From: Kineosporia rhizophila
GTDB taxonomy: Bacteria > Actinomycetota > Actinomycetes > Actinomycetales > Kineosporiaceae
Length of the DNA: 40,781 bases
Reading direction: 5' to 3'
Assembly: GCF_021277265.1 (NCBI RefSeq)
Contig: NZ_JAJSOH010000045.1
Location: 1 to 40,781 of the forward strand
The notes under the pieces are model-generated. The model searched no databases. It worked only from the letters and a program-made list of their open reading frames with translations, and was not told the DNA's origin. The translations under genes and the position numbers were made by a program. Each line of letters starts with the position of its first letter. The first letter of the stretch is position 1. Of this stretch, positions 14,824-21,954 are shown in pieces.

Positions 14824-15519
14824 TCAGCCCAGTGCCATGGCCGCCCGCACGCCGGACTCGTTGGCTGCTCCGCCGGCGCCCTCGGCGCTCACCCGCCCCG
14901 ACTCCAGCACGTAGTAGCGGGCGCTGGCCTCCAGGGCGAAGCCGATGTGCTGCTCGACCAGCAGCACCGAGAGCCCGGAGGCGGCCAGCTGCACGATCGC
15001 GTCCTCGATCTCCCCGACCACCGAGGGCTGGATGCCTTCGGTGGGTTCGTCCAGCAGCATGATCTTCGGCCCGACGATCAGGGCCCGGGCGATTGCCAGC
15101 TGCTGGCGCTGCCCGCCCGAGAGCAGCCCGGCCCGGCGGGTGAGCAGACCGCGCAGCGCCGGGAACAGGTCGAGCGCCTCGTTCATCCGCGAGACGCCGG
15201 CCGCGCCCTGGCCGTCGGCCACCAGCTGCAGGTTCTCCCGGGCGCTGAGCTGGCCGAACGACTGCTGCCCCTGGGGCACGTAGGCCAGGCCGAGCCGGAC
15301 CCGGCGGTGCGGCCTGGCCCGGGTGACGTCTTCACCGTTGAGCCGGATGGAGCCGGCCGAGACCGGCAGCAGGCCCACCGCCGCCCTCAGCAGGGTGGTC
15401 TTGCCGGCACCGTTGTGGCCCATGACGGCCACGATCTCGCCGGCCCCCACGGTCAGGCTCACCCCGTGCACGACGTCGGTCCGCCCGTAACCGACCTTCA
15501 GCCCATCGATCTCGAGCAC
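14824..15519 (-). CDS. urtE: Urea ABC transporter ATP-binding protein UrtE
   Basis: A 231-residue ABC ATPase of the LivF/UrtE type, one of two ATPases of the urea importer. Walker A is VMGHNGAGKTTLL, the Q-loop region is YVPQGQQSFGQLSARENL (the QGQxSF stretch is typical of UrtE where LivF has QGRxIF), the signature is LLSGGQRQQLAIARAL, Walker B is IMLLDEPTEGIQPS with the EGIQPS of UrtE, and the switch His is in LLVEQHIGFAL. GTG 15517-15519 overlaps the urtD stop by one base; longer in-frame starts would fall inside urtD. It is the last gene of the operon and ends just before a strong hairpin. Confidence 0.93.
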   Translation of the reverse strand: MLEIDGLKVGYGRTDVVHGVSLTVGAGEIVAVMGHNGAGKTTLLRAAVGLLPVSAGSIRLNGEDVTRARPHRRVRLGLAYVPQGQQSFGQLSARENLQLVADGQGAAGVSRMNEALDLFPALRGLLTRRAGLLSGGQRQQLAIARALIVGPKIMLLDEPTEGIQPSVVGEIEDAIVQLAASGLSVLLVEQHIGFALEASARYYVLESGRVSAEGAGGAANESGVRAAMALG

Positions 15520-16382
15520 TATCTCGCCTCCTCGGCCATCGAACCTGCAGAACCCCGCCCGTGCGAGCGGCTTCCGAGGTAGACCTCGATCACCCGCTCG
15601 TCGGCGGTCACCTCGCCCACCGAACCCTCGGCGAGCACCTTGCCCTGATGCATGACCGTCACCGACGAGGCGTAGGTGCGCATGAACTCCATGTCGTGCT
15701 CCACCACGATCACCGTGCGCTGCTGACCGATGCGCTGCAGCAGCAGGCCGGTCTCTTCCCGCTCGGCCTGGCTCATCCCGGCCACCGGCTCGTCCAGCAG
15801 CAGCACGTGCGCGTTCTGCACCAGCAGCATGCCGATCTCCAGCCACTGCTTCTGCCCGTGTGCCAGCACCCCGGCCGGCACCTGGGCCACCCGGGTCAGG
15901 CCGATCGTCTCCAAGGCGGCCTCGACCTCGGCCGGCACCGCTGAACGCTTACGCAGCAGTGTTTTCAGGCCGCGCCCGGATCCGGCGGCGATGTCCAGGT
16001 TCTGCAGAACGGTGAGCTCCTCGAACACGCTGGCGGTCTGGAACGTGCGCCCCACCCCGGCCCGGGCGATCCGGTGCGAGCTCTTGCCCAGCAGCTCGAC
16101 CCCACCGAAGCGGACCGAGCCGGTTGCCGGCGCAAGCCCGGTGACGGCGTCCACCATCGTGGTCTTGCCCGCGCCGTTCGGGCCGATCAGGAAGCGCAGG
16201 TCGCCGCTGGTGACGGTGAGGTCGACCCCGTCCACGGCGACGAATCCGTCGAACACCACCCGCAGGCCGCGGATCTCGAGGTAGTCGCGCTTGAAGTCTT
16301 CTGCCGGTGCGGCCAGGACGTTGTCGAGGGCTTCGACATCGACGTGCACGCTTTCGGACGTCTCAGGCGGGTTTTCGCTCAT
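15519..16382 (-). CDS. urtD: Urea ABC transporter ATP-binding protein UrtD
   Basis: A 287-residue LivG-type ABC ATPase partnered with UrtE. After a 35-residue acidic N-terminal extension come LEIRGLRVVFDGFVAVDGVD (typical of UrtD), Walker A IGPNGAGKTTMVDAVTGL, GRTFQTASVFEELTVLQNL, the signature LAHGQKQWLEIGMLL in the UrtD form L-x-H-G-Q-K-Q, Walker B VLLLDEPVAGMS, and switch His in VVEHDMEFMR. The ATG at 16380-16382 overlaps the urtC stop as ATGA. The N-terminal extension is longer than in many UrtD proteins and has low complexity in acidic residues; I see no other start better placed. Confidence 0.93.
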   Translation of the reverse strand: MSENPPETSESVHVDVEALDNVLAAPAEDFKRDYLEIRGLRVVFDGFVAVDGVDLTVTSGDLRFLIGPNGAGKTTMVDAVTGLAPATGSVRFGGVELLGKSSHRIARAGVGRTFQTASVFEELTVLQNLDIAAGSGRGLKTLLRKRSAVPAEVEAALETIGLTRVAQVPAGVLAHGQKQWLEIGMLLVQNAHVLLLDEPVAGMSQAEREETGLLLQRIGQQRTVIVVEHDMEFMRTYASSVTVMHQGKVLAEGSVGEVTADERVIEVYLGSRSHGRGSAGSMAEEAR

Positions 16383-17464
16383 CGCTCACCTACCGGCACT
16401 TCCGTAGCAGGAATCAAGGAACCGGTCTGCTCCTTGCGGCGTTTTGGCAGGGACAGTGAGGCCAGGCCGTTGGGCAGGAAGGCGACCACGACGATGAAGA
16501 GGGCGCCCAGGAAGTACGTCCAGATCGACGGGAAGCGCTCGGACAGGCTGGTCTCGGCCCAGGAGACGGCGATCGAGCCGAGCACCGGGCCCAGCAGGGT
16601 GGCGCGCCCACCGATGGCCACACCGATCAGCAGTGAGATGGAGGGCACCACGCCCACGTCGGCGGGGGAGATGATGCCCACCACGGGAGTGAACAGCGCG
16701 CCGCCGACGGCTGCGAAACCGGCGGCCAGGGCGTAGGCCCCGGCCTTGACCAGGGCCGGGTCGTAGCCCAGGAAACGCACCCGGTTCTCCTGGTCGCGCA
16801 CCGCCACCAGCAGTTCGCCGTAGCGGGAGTTCATCAGCAACCGCACCGCGGCGACCATGGCCAGCAGCACCCCGGCGCAGATGTAGTACAGCGTCTGCTT
16901 GTTCAGCGGGTCGGCCAGGTCGTAGCCGAAGAACGAGCGGAAACCGTTGAGCCCGTTGGTTCCTCCGGTGACCGTCTGCTGGCCGATCAGCAGCAGCGCG
17001 AAGGCCGCGGCCAGGGCCTGGGAGAGGATGGCGAAGTAGGCCCCGCGCACCCGCCGGGCGAACACGGCGTAGCCCAGCACCAGGGCCAGCCCGGCGGGCA
17101 GGACCAGGATGGCCAGCAGCGTGACCACCGGGCTGCGCATCGGCTCCCACCAGCCCGGCAGCACCCCGTCGCCGTACAGCAGCATGAAGTCGGGCACCCC
17201 GTCCGGCCCGGCGTCGGCGAGTTTCATGTGCATGGCCATGAGATAGCCGCCCAGCCCGAAGAACACGCCCTGGCCCAGCACCAGCATGCCGCCTCGGCCC
17301 CAGGCGAAGCCGATACCGACCGCAACCATGGCCAGACAGAGGAACTTCGCCAGCAGATTGAGCCGGAAGTCCGACAATGTGGCCGGAGCGAGCACGAACA
17401 GGGCGACCGCGGCCAGGGCGAAACCGCCCCAGGTCCTCAGCGCCGGGCTGATGGTAGGGCTCAT
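16379..17464 (-). CDS. urtC: Urea ABC transporter permease UrtC
   Basis: A 361-residue LivM-type permease with about ten membrane helices, forming the channel with UrtB. Diagnostic stretches are FAWGRGGMLVLGQGVFFGLG, AYFAILSQALAAAF, the UrtC-specific GGTNGLNGFRSFFGYDLADP, and the cytoplasmic coupling loop SRYGELLVAVRDQENRVRFL. ATG 17462-17464 overlaps the urtB stop as ATGA, and the end overlaps urtD the same way. Reading continues openly upstream of the ATG, but that is a shadow of urtB. The C-terminus carries a basic tail, SLPKRRKEQTGS, on the cytoplasmic side. Confidence 0.93.
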   Translation of the reverse strand: MSPTISPALRTWGGFALAAVALFVLAPATLSDFRLNLLAKFLCLAMVAVGIGFAWGRGGMLVLGQGVFFGLGGYLMAMHMKLADAGPDGVPDFMLLYGDGVLPGWWEPMRSPVVTLLAILVLPAGLALVLGYAVFARRVRGAYFAILSQALAAAFALLLIGQQTVTGGTNGLNGFRSFFGYDLADPLNKQTLYYICAGVLLAMVAAVRLLMNSRYGELLVAVRDQENRVRFLGYDPALVKAGAYALAAGFAAVGGALFTPVVGIISPADVGVVPSISLLIGVAIGGRATLLGPVLGSIAVSWAETSLSERFPSIWTYFLGALFIVVVAFLPNGLASLSLPKRRKEQTGSLIPATEVPVGER

Positions 17465-18345
17465 GCCAGGCTCCTCGTACGCAGCGCCACCAGACCCTGG
17501 GGGCGGACCTGCAGGAAGGCGATGATCGCGACCAGCAGCAGCACCTTGGCCAGGCTGGCGGTGGTGGAGTACTCGAAGGTCGCCTGCACCACGCCCAACG
17601 AGAAGGCCGCGATGACGGCGCCTTTGAGCTGGCCTATACCACCCACGACGACCACAAGGAAGGCGTCCACAATGTAGTTCGTGCCCAGCGTCGGGCCGAT
17701 CGAGCCGAGCAGCGACAGTGCAACCCCGGCGATCCCGGCCAGCCCCGAACCCAGGAAGAACGTGATGCGGTCGGCCGAACCGGTGTTCACTCCGGAGGCC
17801 TCGGCCAGGTCGCGGTTCTGCACCGTGGCCCGGATCCGCCGGCCCAGCGGGGTCATCCGCAGCGCCAGGGCGAGCAGGGCCACCGAGACCACGGCCAGCA
17901 CCAGGATGAACAGGCGGGTCTTGGGCAGGTCGGTACCGAACACCGAGACCGCGCCCTGCAGCCAGGAGGGCGCGCGAACGTCCACGTTGGGCGCGCCGAA
18001 CACGTCGCGGGCCAGTTGCTGCAGCACCAGCGCCACGCCGAACGTGACCAGCAGGGTGTCCAAAGGACGACTGTGCATGCGCCGCAGCAGAGTTGCCTCC
18101 AGCAGCAGACCGAGCAGACCGCCGACCAGGAAGCCCAGCGGCAGGGCGATCAGCAGCGAGAGCCCGGCGTTCGAGACGACGTGCTGGACCACGAAGGCGG
18201 TGTAGGCGCCGGCCATCATGAACTCGCCGTGAGCCATGTTGATCACGCCCATCTGCCCGAAGGTCAGGGCCAGGCCGAGCGCGACCAGCAGCAGCACCGA
18301 GCCCAGGCTGACCCCGGCGAAGAGCTGGGAGAACAGAGCGTCCAT
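17461..18345 (-). CDS. urtB: Urea ABC transporter permease UrtB
   Basis: A 294-residue LivH-type permease with eight or so membrane helices. Diagnostic stretches are LALTFGQMGVINMAHGEFMMAGAY at the first coupling region, TLLVTFGVALVLQQLARDVFG, the loop RMTPLGRRIRATVQNRDLAEASGVNT, and VDAFLVVVVGGIGQLKGAVIAA near the end. ATG 18343-18345 follows a GGAAAGG ribosome-binding site. A perfect GC hairpin separates it from urtA, and its stop overlaps urtC (ATGA). The segment from urtB to urtE is tightly overlapped, while urtA stands apart, as expected if the binding protein is made in excess. Confidence 0.93.
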   Translation of the reverse strand: MDALFSQLFAGVSLGSVLLLVALGLALTFGQMGVINMAHGEFMMAGAYTAFVVQHVVSNAGLSLLIALPLGFLVGGLLGLLLEATLLRRMHSRPLDTLLVTFGVALVLQQLARDVFGAPNVDVRAPSWLQGAVSVFGTDLPKTRLFILVLAVVSVALLALALRMTPLGRRIRATVQNRDLAEASGVNTGSADRITFFLGSGLAGIAGVALSLLGSIGPTLGTNYIVDAFLVVVVGGIGQLKGAVIAAFSLGVVQATFEYSTTASLAKVLLLVAIIAFLQVRPQGLVALRTRSLA

Positions 18346-18365
18346 GACTGCCTTTCCGGGTAGGG

Positions 18366-18391
18366 GCCCGGCCGGGGAAACCCGGCCGGGC
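18366..18391 (-). terminator. Intra-operon GC hairpin between urtA and urtB
   Basis: Two copies of the palindromic decamer CCCGGCCGGG (18367-18376 and 18381-18390) flank a 4-base loop, with one more G-C pair outside (18366 with 18391). It lies in the 54-base gap after urtA on the minus strand. In such operons a hairpin here usually acts as a partial terminator or as a 3'-end stabiliser, giving more binding protein than permease. Confidence 0.75.
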
Positions 18392-18399
18392 GGCACGTC

Positions 18400-19659
18400 T
18401 CAGGAAAGGCCGGCGGCCCAGTCGTAGCCCTTCAGGTAGGGGTCGGGCTCGATCGCCCCGTCCGACTCCCAGACCGGGTAGATCAGGCCGTCCTGGTCGA
18501 TCCGGCCGATGTAGGCGGTCTTGGCGATGTGGTGGTTCTCGCCGTTCACCGTGACCGTGCCCTCGGGCGCCTCGAAGGTGACGCCGTCGGCGGCCTTCTG
18601 CACGGCTGCCACGTCGAACGACTTCGCCTTCTCGACCATCGCCTTCCACAGGTACAGCGAGGTGTAGGCGGCCTCCATCGGGTCGGAGGTGGGGCGGTCG
18701 GCGCCGTACTCGGTCTTGAACGCCTCGACGAACGTCTCGTTCTCGGCGGACTCGACGGTCTGGTAGTAGTTCCAGGCGGTGAGCTGGCCCTCGATGTTCT
18801 CCACCCCGATCCCGCCGACCTCCTCCTCGGCGATCGACACCGAGACCACGGGAGTACTGGCCGCCTTCAGGCCGACGTTGCGGTACTCCTTGAAAAAGGC
18901 CACGTTCGAGTCGCCGTTGAGGGTGTTGAACACCGCGTCGGCGCCTGAGGCCCTGAGTTTGTTGACGATGGTGGAGAAGTCGGTGTGCCCCAGCGGTGCG
19001 TACTCCTCGCCGACGATCTCGATGTCGTTGGCCCCGGCGTAGGCGTTGATGATCTTGTTGGCGGTGCGGGGGAAGACGTAGTCGGAGCCGACCAGGAAGA
19101 CCTTCTTCTTGCCCTCCTCCTTCAGGTAGTCCATGCCCGGGATGATCTGCTGGTTGGTGGTGGCCCCGGTGTAGAAGATGTTCTTCGAGGCCTCCAGCCC
19201 CTCGTACTGCACCGGGTAGAACAGCAGCGAGTCACGCGACTCGAACACCGGCAGCATCGCCTTGCGGGAAGACGAGGTCCAGCCCCCGAAAACCGCTGCC
19301 ACACAGTCGGACGAGATCAGCTTCTCGGCCTTCTCGGCGAACACGGTCGGCTCGGACGCCCCGTCCTCGGCGACGATCTGCAGCTGCTTGCCCAGCACCC
19401 CGCCGTCGGCGTTGATCTCCTTCGCGGCCAGGTCGAGGGAGTCGCGCACGGTCTGCTCCGAGATCGCCATCGTGCCCGACAGCGAGTTCAGGAAGCCGAT
19501 CTTCACCGCGCTGCCGGAGGTGTCGACGCAGCTCTCCACCGCGGCCGCGGACCCGGCCCCCTCCTCCCCGGCCTTCGCCCCGCAGGCGCTGAGGGCGAGG
19601 GCGGTGGCCAGCGCGATCGTGACCGCGCGCCGGGGTGACGACTTCAGAATATGCGGCAA
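18400..19659 (-). CDS. urtA: Urea ABC transporter substrate-binding lipoprotein UrtA
   Basis: A 419-residue extracytoplasmic binding protein that captures urea. The signal sequence ends in the lipobox LALSAC with Cys26 for lipid anchoring. The mature protein matches UrtA closely: VKIGFLNSLSGTMAISEQTV, then DGASEPTVFAEKAEKLI, VFGGWTSSSRKAMLPVFE, LLFYPVQYEGLEASKNIFYT and TNQQIIPGMDYL. The start is TTG 19657-19659 behind GAAAGG. Upstream there are about 270 bases of lower-GC sequence, the likely promoter region. A weak match to a GlnR half-site pair (GTAAC, six bases, GCACC, minus strand 19775-19760) lies there; GlnR controls urea uptake in other actinobacteria. No urease or urea carboxylase gene is in the window. 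Confidence 0.94.
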   Translation of the reverse strand: MPHILKSSPRRAVTIALATALALSACGAKAGEEGAGSAAAVESCVDTSGSAVKIGFLNSLSGTMAISEQTVRDSLDLAAKEINADGGVLGKQLQIVAEDGASEPTVFAEKAEKLISSDCVAAVFGGWTSSSRKAMLPVFESRDSLLFYPVQYEGLEASKNIFYTGATTNQQIIPGMDYLKEEGKKKVFLVGSDYVFPRTANKIINAYAGANDIEIVGEEYAPLGHTDFSTIVNKLRASGADAVFNTLNGDSNVAFFKEYRNVGLKAASTPVVSVSIAEEEVGGIGVENIEGQLTAWNYYQTVESAENETFVEAFKTEYGADRPTSDPMEAAYTSLYLWKAMVEKAKSFDVAAVQKAADGVTFEAPEGTVTVNGENHHIAKTAYIGRIDQDGLIYPVWESDGAIEPDPYLKGYDWAAGLS

Positions 19660-19931
19660 GGGCGTGCCTTTCGTGGGAACTGGCTGGTGACCGGGGCAGT
19701 ACGGGCCTGGATCCAGACAGGAACCTACGAGCGCACCATTTCACCCAGAGCGTCCAAATGGTGCCGGTAAGTTACGGGGAAGGAGGGATTGTTGCTCTCA
19801 GATTTCCGGAAATGACCGGTCGATGGTGGCCAATGCATCGCCGGTCGCGTGCTCGTGTCGCATGGGTCGAAGATTTGCCGTAGATGTGGCCGCCCCCGGT
19901 TATATTTGCCGGTCTTCAGTCACATGTGCGG
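19660..19931. promoter_or_regulatory. Low-GC region upstream of urtA
   Basis: This 272-base gap is visibly richer in A+T than its surroundings (AATGGTGCCGGTAAGTTACG around 19757-19776, TTATATTTGCCGG near 19900). It separates urtA from the end of the ctaG-like gene, both on the minus strand. No coding sequence is evident. It should contain the urt promoter; I cannot place -35 and -10 boxes with confidence. Confidence 0.5.
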
Positions 19932-20765
19932 TCAGATTTGCGGCGGCTCGAAATCATTGGCCGGCCGCAGATGCTCGCTCAGGCGCTGGCCTGAGGGCGG
20001 CTGGGGTGCCCGTGGCCGGGTGGCGGCGTACCAGCCAGCGAACAGCAGCACGATCAGCGTCACGTCGACCGCGTCGCCGGCGTAGTACATGAGCTGGGCC
20101 CCGGCCCGGGCGTCGGCGGCCGTCACTTCCTCGGGCGGGAAAGCGTAGAGCTGTTTGGCCAGGATCGAGTGGGCGGCCATGAAGGCGACCAGAGCTGCCG
20201 AGCGCACACCAATGGACGATCGGTGAGGGTTCGGGTCCCGGCCCACCAGGGCGGCGGTGAACAGGTAGCCGGCCAGCAGCAGGTGCAGGTGCACCAGGCC
20301 GTAGAACAGTTCTGAGCGGTGCATGAGGGAGTAGAGCTCGGTGCCGTACAGCAGCCACAGGCCGCCGCCGTTGAGGGCGGCCGCGGTCACCGGGTGGAGG
20401 AGCAGGCGCAGGGGAGAGGTCTGCAGGAGGTGCGACAGGCTGCGGGCGGGGCGCAGGGGTAGGGCGCGCAGGAGCAGGGTGATGGGCCGGGCGAGAACCA
20501 GCAGCAGCGGGGCGAGGATGCCCAGCAGCAGGTGGGTGAGCATGTGCCGGGTGAAGGTGTGGTCGGCCGGGCCGAGCACGGTGGCGGCACAGCAGGCCAG
20601 GCCGGCGTACCAGAGCGCGGTGCGGTGCAGGGGCCAGGAGCCGCGGTGGCGGGAGAACCAGAGTGCTTCGGCGTAGCCCACGGCCAGCACCAGCAGCAGG
20701 GCGATGGCCAGGATCTCGTACCAACCACCTGCCCCGGCCTGGATCTGCTGGCCCTGGTGGTGCAC
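19932..20765 (-). CDS. CtaG-like cytochrome c oxidase assembly membrane protein (caa3_CtaG family)
   Basis: A 277-residue membrane protein with about seven helices, of the caa3_CtaG (DUF1404) family linked to copper delivery or assembly of cytochrome c oxidase. Features are the helix YEILAIALLLVLAVGYAEALW, HTFTRHMLTHLLLGILAPLL with the conserved His cluster, LYSLMHRSELFYGLVHLHLLLAGYLF with further His and Met residues, and GDAVDVTLIVLLFAGWY near the end. Met- and His-rich positions inside the helices fit a copper role. GTG 20763-20765 lies two bases past the DUF2243 stop, so the pair forms an operon and the gene is probably translated by coupling, with no Shine-Dalgarno of its own. Confidence 0.8.
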   Translation of the reverse strand: MHHQGQQIQAGAGGWYEILAIALLLVLAVGYAEALWFSRHRGSWPLHRTALWYAGLACCAATVLGPADHTFTRHMLTHLLLGILAPLLLVLARPITLLLRALPLRPARSLSHLLQTSPLRLLLHPVTAAALNGGGLWLLYGTELYSLMHRSELFYGLVHLHLLLAGYLFTAALVGRDPNPHRSSIGVRSAALVAFMAAHSILAKQLYAFPPEEVTAADARAGAQLMYYAGDAVDVTLIVLLFAGWYAATRPRAPQPPSGQRLSEHLRPANDFEPPQI

Positions 20766-20767
20766 CG

Positions 20768-21217
20768 TCAGTCGGCCCGGGCGGTGCGGCGCAGCAGGAA
20801 CAGGCCGGCCAGCAGGGCGATCACGGCGCCGCCGATCCAGGCCACGTCGTAGGGCAGAAGGTCCACGCCGTAACGGATCTCGTGAATACCCAGGATCTTG
20901 TGGTTGACCACACCGTCGAGCAGCTGGAAGAAGCCCAGGCCGGTGAGCACGGCGGCGGCCCAGCGCGGCCAGCGCACCTCGGCCCGGCGGCGCACGTCGG
21001 CCAGCAGGAACAGGCCCCACACGGTGATGAACCAGGCGAACGCGTGGAAGAACCCGTCGGTGGTGATCGCCACCCGCGGGGTGGACAGGTCGTAGAAGTG
21101 GTGCCACTGAAGGCCCAGGTGAAAGATGAAGAGGTCGATCACGGCGGCCGCGATGCCGCAGCCGAAGAGGAACCCCGACAGCACCTCCCGACGTCGTAGG
21201 TTCTCCCGTTCGCTCAC
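20768..21217 (-). CDS. DUF2243 membrane protein
   Basis: A 149-residue four-helix membrane protein of the DUF2243 family, function unknown. The family pattern is clear: LSGFLFGCGIAAAVIDLFIFH, LQWHHFYD, DGFFHAFAWFITVWGLFLL, then GFFQLLDGVVNHKILGIHEI. Conserved His residues face into the membrane region and suggest haem or metal contact, but this is inference. These proteins commonly sit beside CtaG-like genes, as here, which supports a shared role in respiratory or copper metabolism. The start is GTG 21215-21217. The stop lies two bases before the GTG of the ctaG-like gene. Confidence 0.8.
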   Translation of the reverse strand: MSERENLRRREVLSGFLFGCGIAAAVIDLFIFHLGLQWHHFYDLSTPRVAITTDGFFHAFAWFITVWGLFLLADVRRRAEVRWPRWAAAVLTGLGFFQLLDGVVNHKILGIHEIRYGVDLLPYDVAWIGGAVIALLAGLFLLRRTARAD

Positions 21218-21254
21218 CCTCGCACCGTATGGGCACCTCCTCGCGCCCGCCCGG

Positions 21255-21818
21255 TCACTTGCCCCCGACGTCCCCGATCGCTTCCAGCAGACGCTGGTAG
21301 GTCTGCTCGATCTCGCCCTCGACGGTAAGCACCTGCCGGGTGGCGGGCCGGGCCGCGACCACCGTCAGCAGCCGTTCGTACATCGGGCGCAGCTCGTCGG
21401 TGCCGCCCGAACGCTCCAGCAGGGCAGCCGCGTCCCGGTGTTCCTGAGTCTCGGGCGCCTTGGCGCGCCGGGAGTATCGGGCGAGTACATCGTCCATAGT
21501 CGAAATCAAGGCGACCTCGACGAAAGGGAAGCCGACCTCCTGAGCCAGAGCCTCCAACTGCAGGACGAAGTCGATGCGCCCGAGGAACTGCGGCACCAGC
21601 ACGTCGTGCCCGTCTTGCAGGTGCACCCGGGCCATGGCCAGGGCCAGCTTCCGGGCGGCCAGCCCGGACTCGTGCGGTTGCTCCAGCCAGGCGCCGAGCA
21701 GGCCGCGTACGGTGTCGATGTCCAGGGCCAGCGTGAGCGGATGCCGCTGGGCGAAGATCTTGGCGAGGGTGGACTTCCCGCTGCCGGGAGCGCCGTTGAG
21801 CAGGATCAGCCGGGGCAC
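21255..21818 (-). CDS. P-loop kinase-like AAA family ATPase
   Basis: A 187-residue protein with the nucleoside/adenylate-kinase type of P-loop. MPRLILLNGAPGSGKSTLA is Walker A at the extreme N-terminus, LALDIDTVRGLLGAW is the following acidic motif that would bind Mg2+ or substrate, and DVLVPQFLG is a second strand with the HDVLVP pattern. ARYSRRAKAPETQEHRDAA could be the lid. Small actinobacterial kinases of this kind phosphorylate antibiotics, nucleosides or small metabolites; the substrate cannot be told. The start is GTG 21816-21818. It lies 37 bases upstream of the DUF2243 gene on the same strand, so it may be the first gene of that cluster. Confidence 0.75.
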   Translation of the reverse strand: MPRLILLNGAPGSGKSTLAKIFAQRHPLTLALDIDTVRGLLGAWLEQPHESGLAARKLALAMARVHLQDGHDVLVPQFLGRIDFVLQLEALAQEVGFPFVEVALISTMDDVLARYSRRAKAPETQEHRDAAALLERSGGTDELRPMYERLLTVVAARPATRQVLTVEGEIEQTYQRLLEAIGDVGGK

Positions 21819-21883
21819 CCCGACAGGCTAGTACGGCCGGCTGCGCCGCACGGGTGAACCCGCCCGGTCAGCCGGGCCGAAGG

Positions 21884-21910
21884 TCAATCGGACCAGGCTT
21901 CGGCCGATAC
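21884..21910 (+). promoter_or_regulatory. Sigma-28/WhiG-type promoter candidate before the MASE1 cyclase
   Basis: TCAA (21884-21887), a 15-base spacer, then GCCGATAC (21903-21910). The FliA/SigD/WhiG consensus is TAAA, 14-16 bases, GCCGATAA. Seven of eight -10 positions and three of four -35 positions match at the expected spacing. Transcription would start near 21917, about 38 bases before GTG 21955. Confidence 0.45.
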
Positions 21911-21954
21911 CCCGTTTGCGCCAGGTGGGCGTGAGCGGCGGGAGGTCGAGGGGT

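Noticed and set aside
19760..19775. GlnR box upstream of urtA
   Set aside because: Only one half-site pair is a partial match (GTAAC then GCACC); the consensus needs GTnAC and GAAAC pairs in tandem, so it is not called as a feature.
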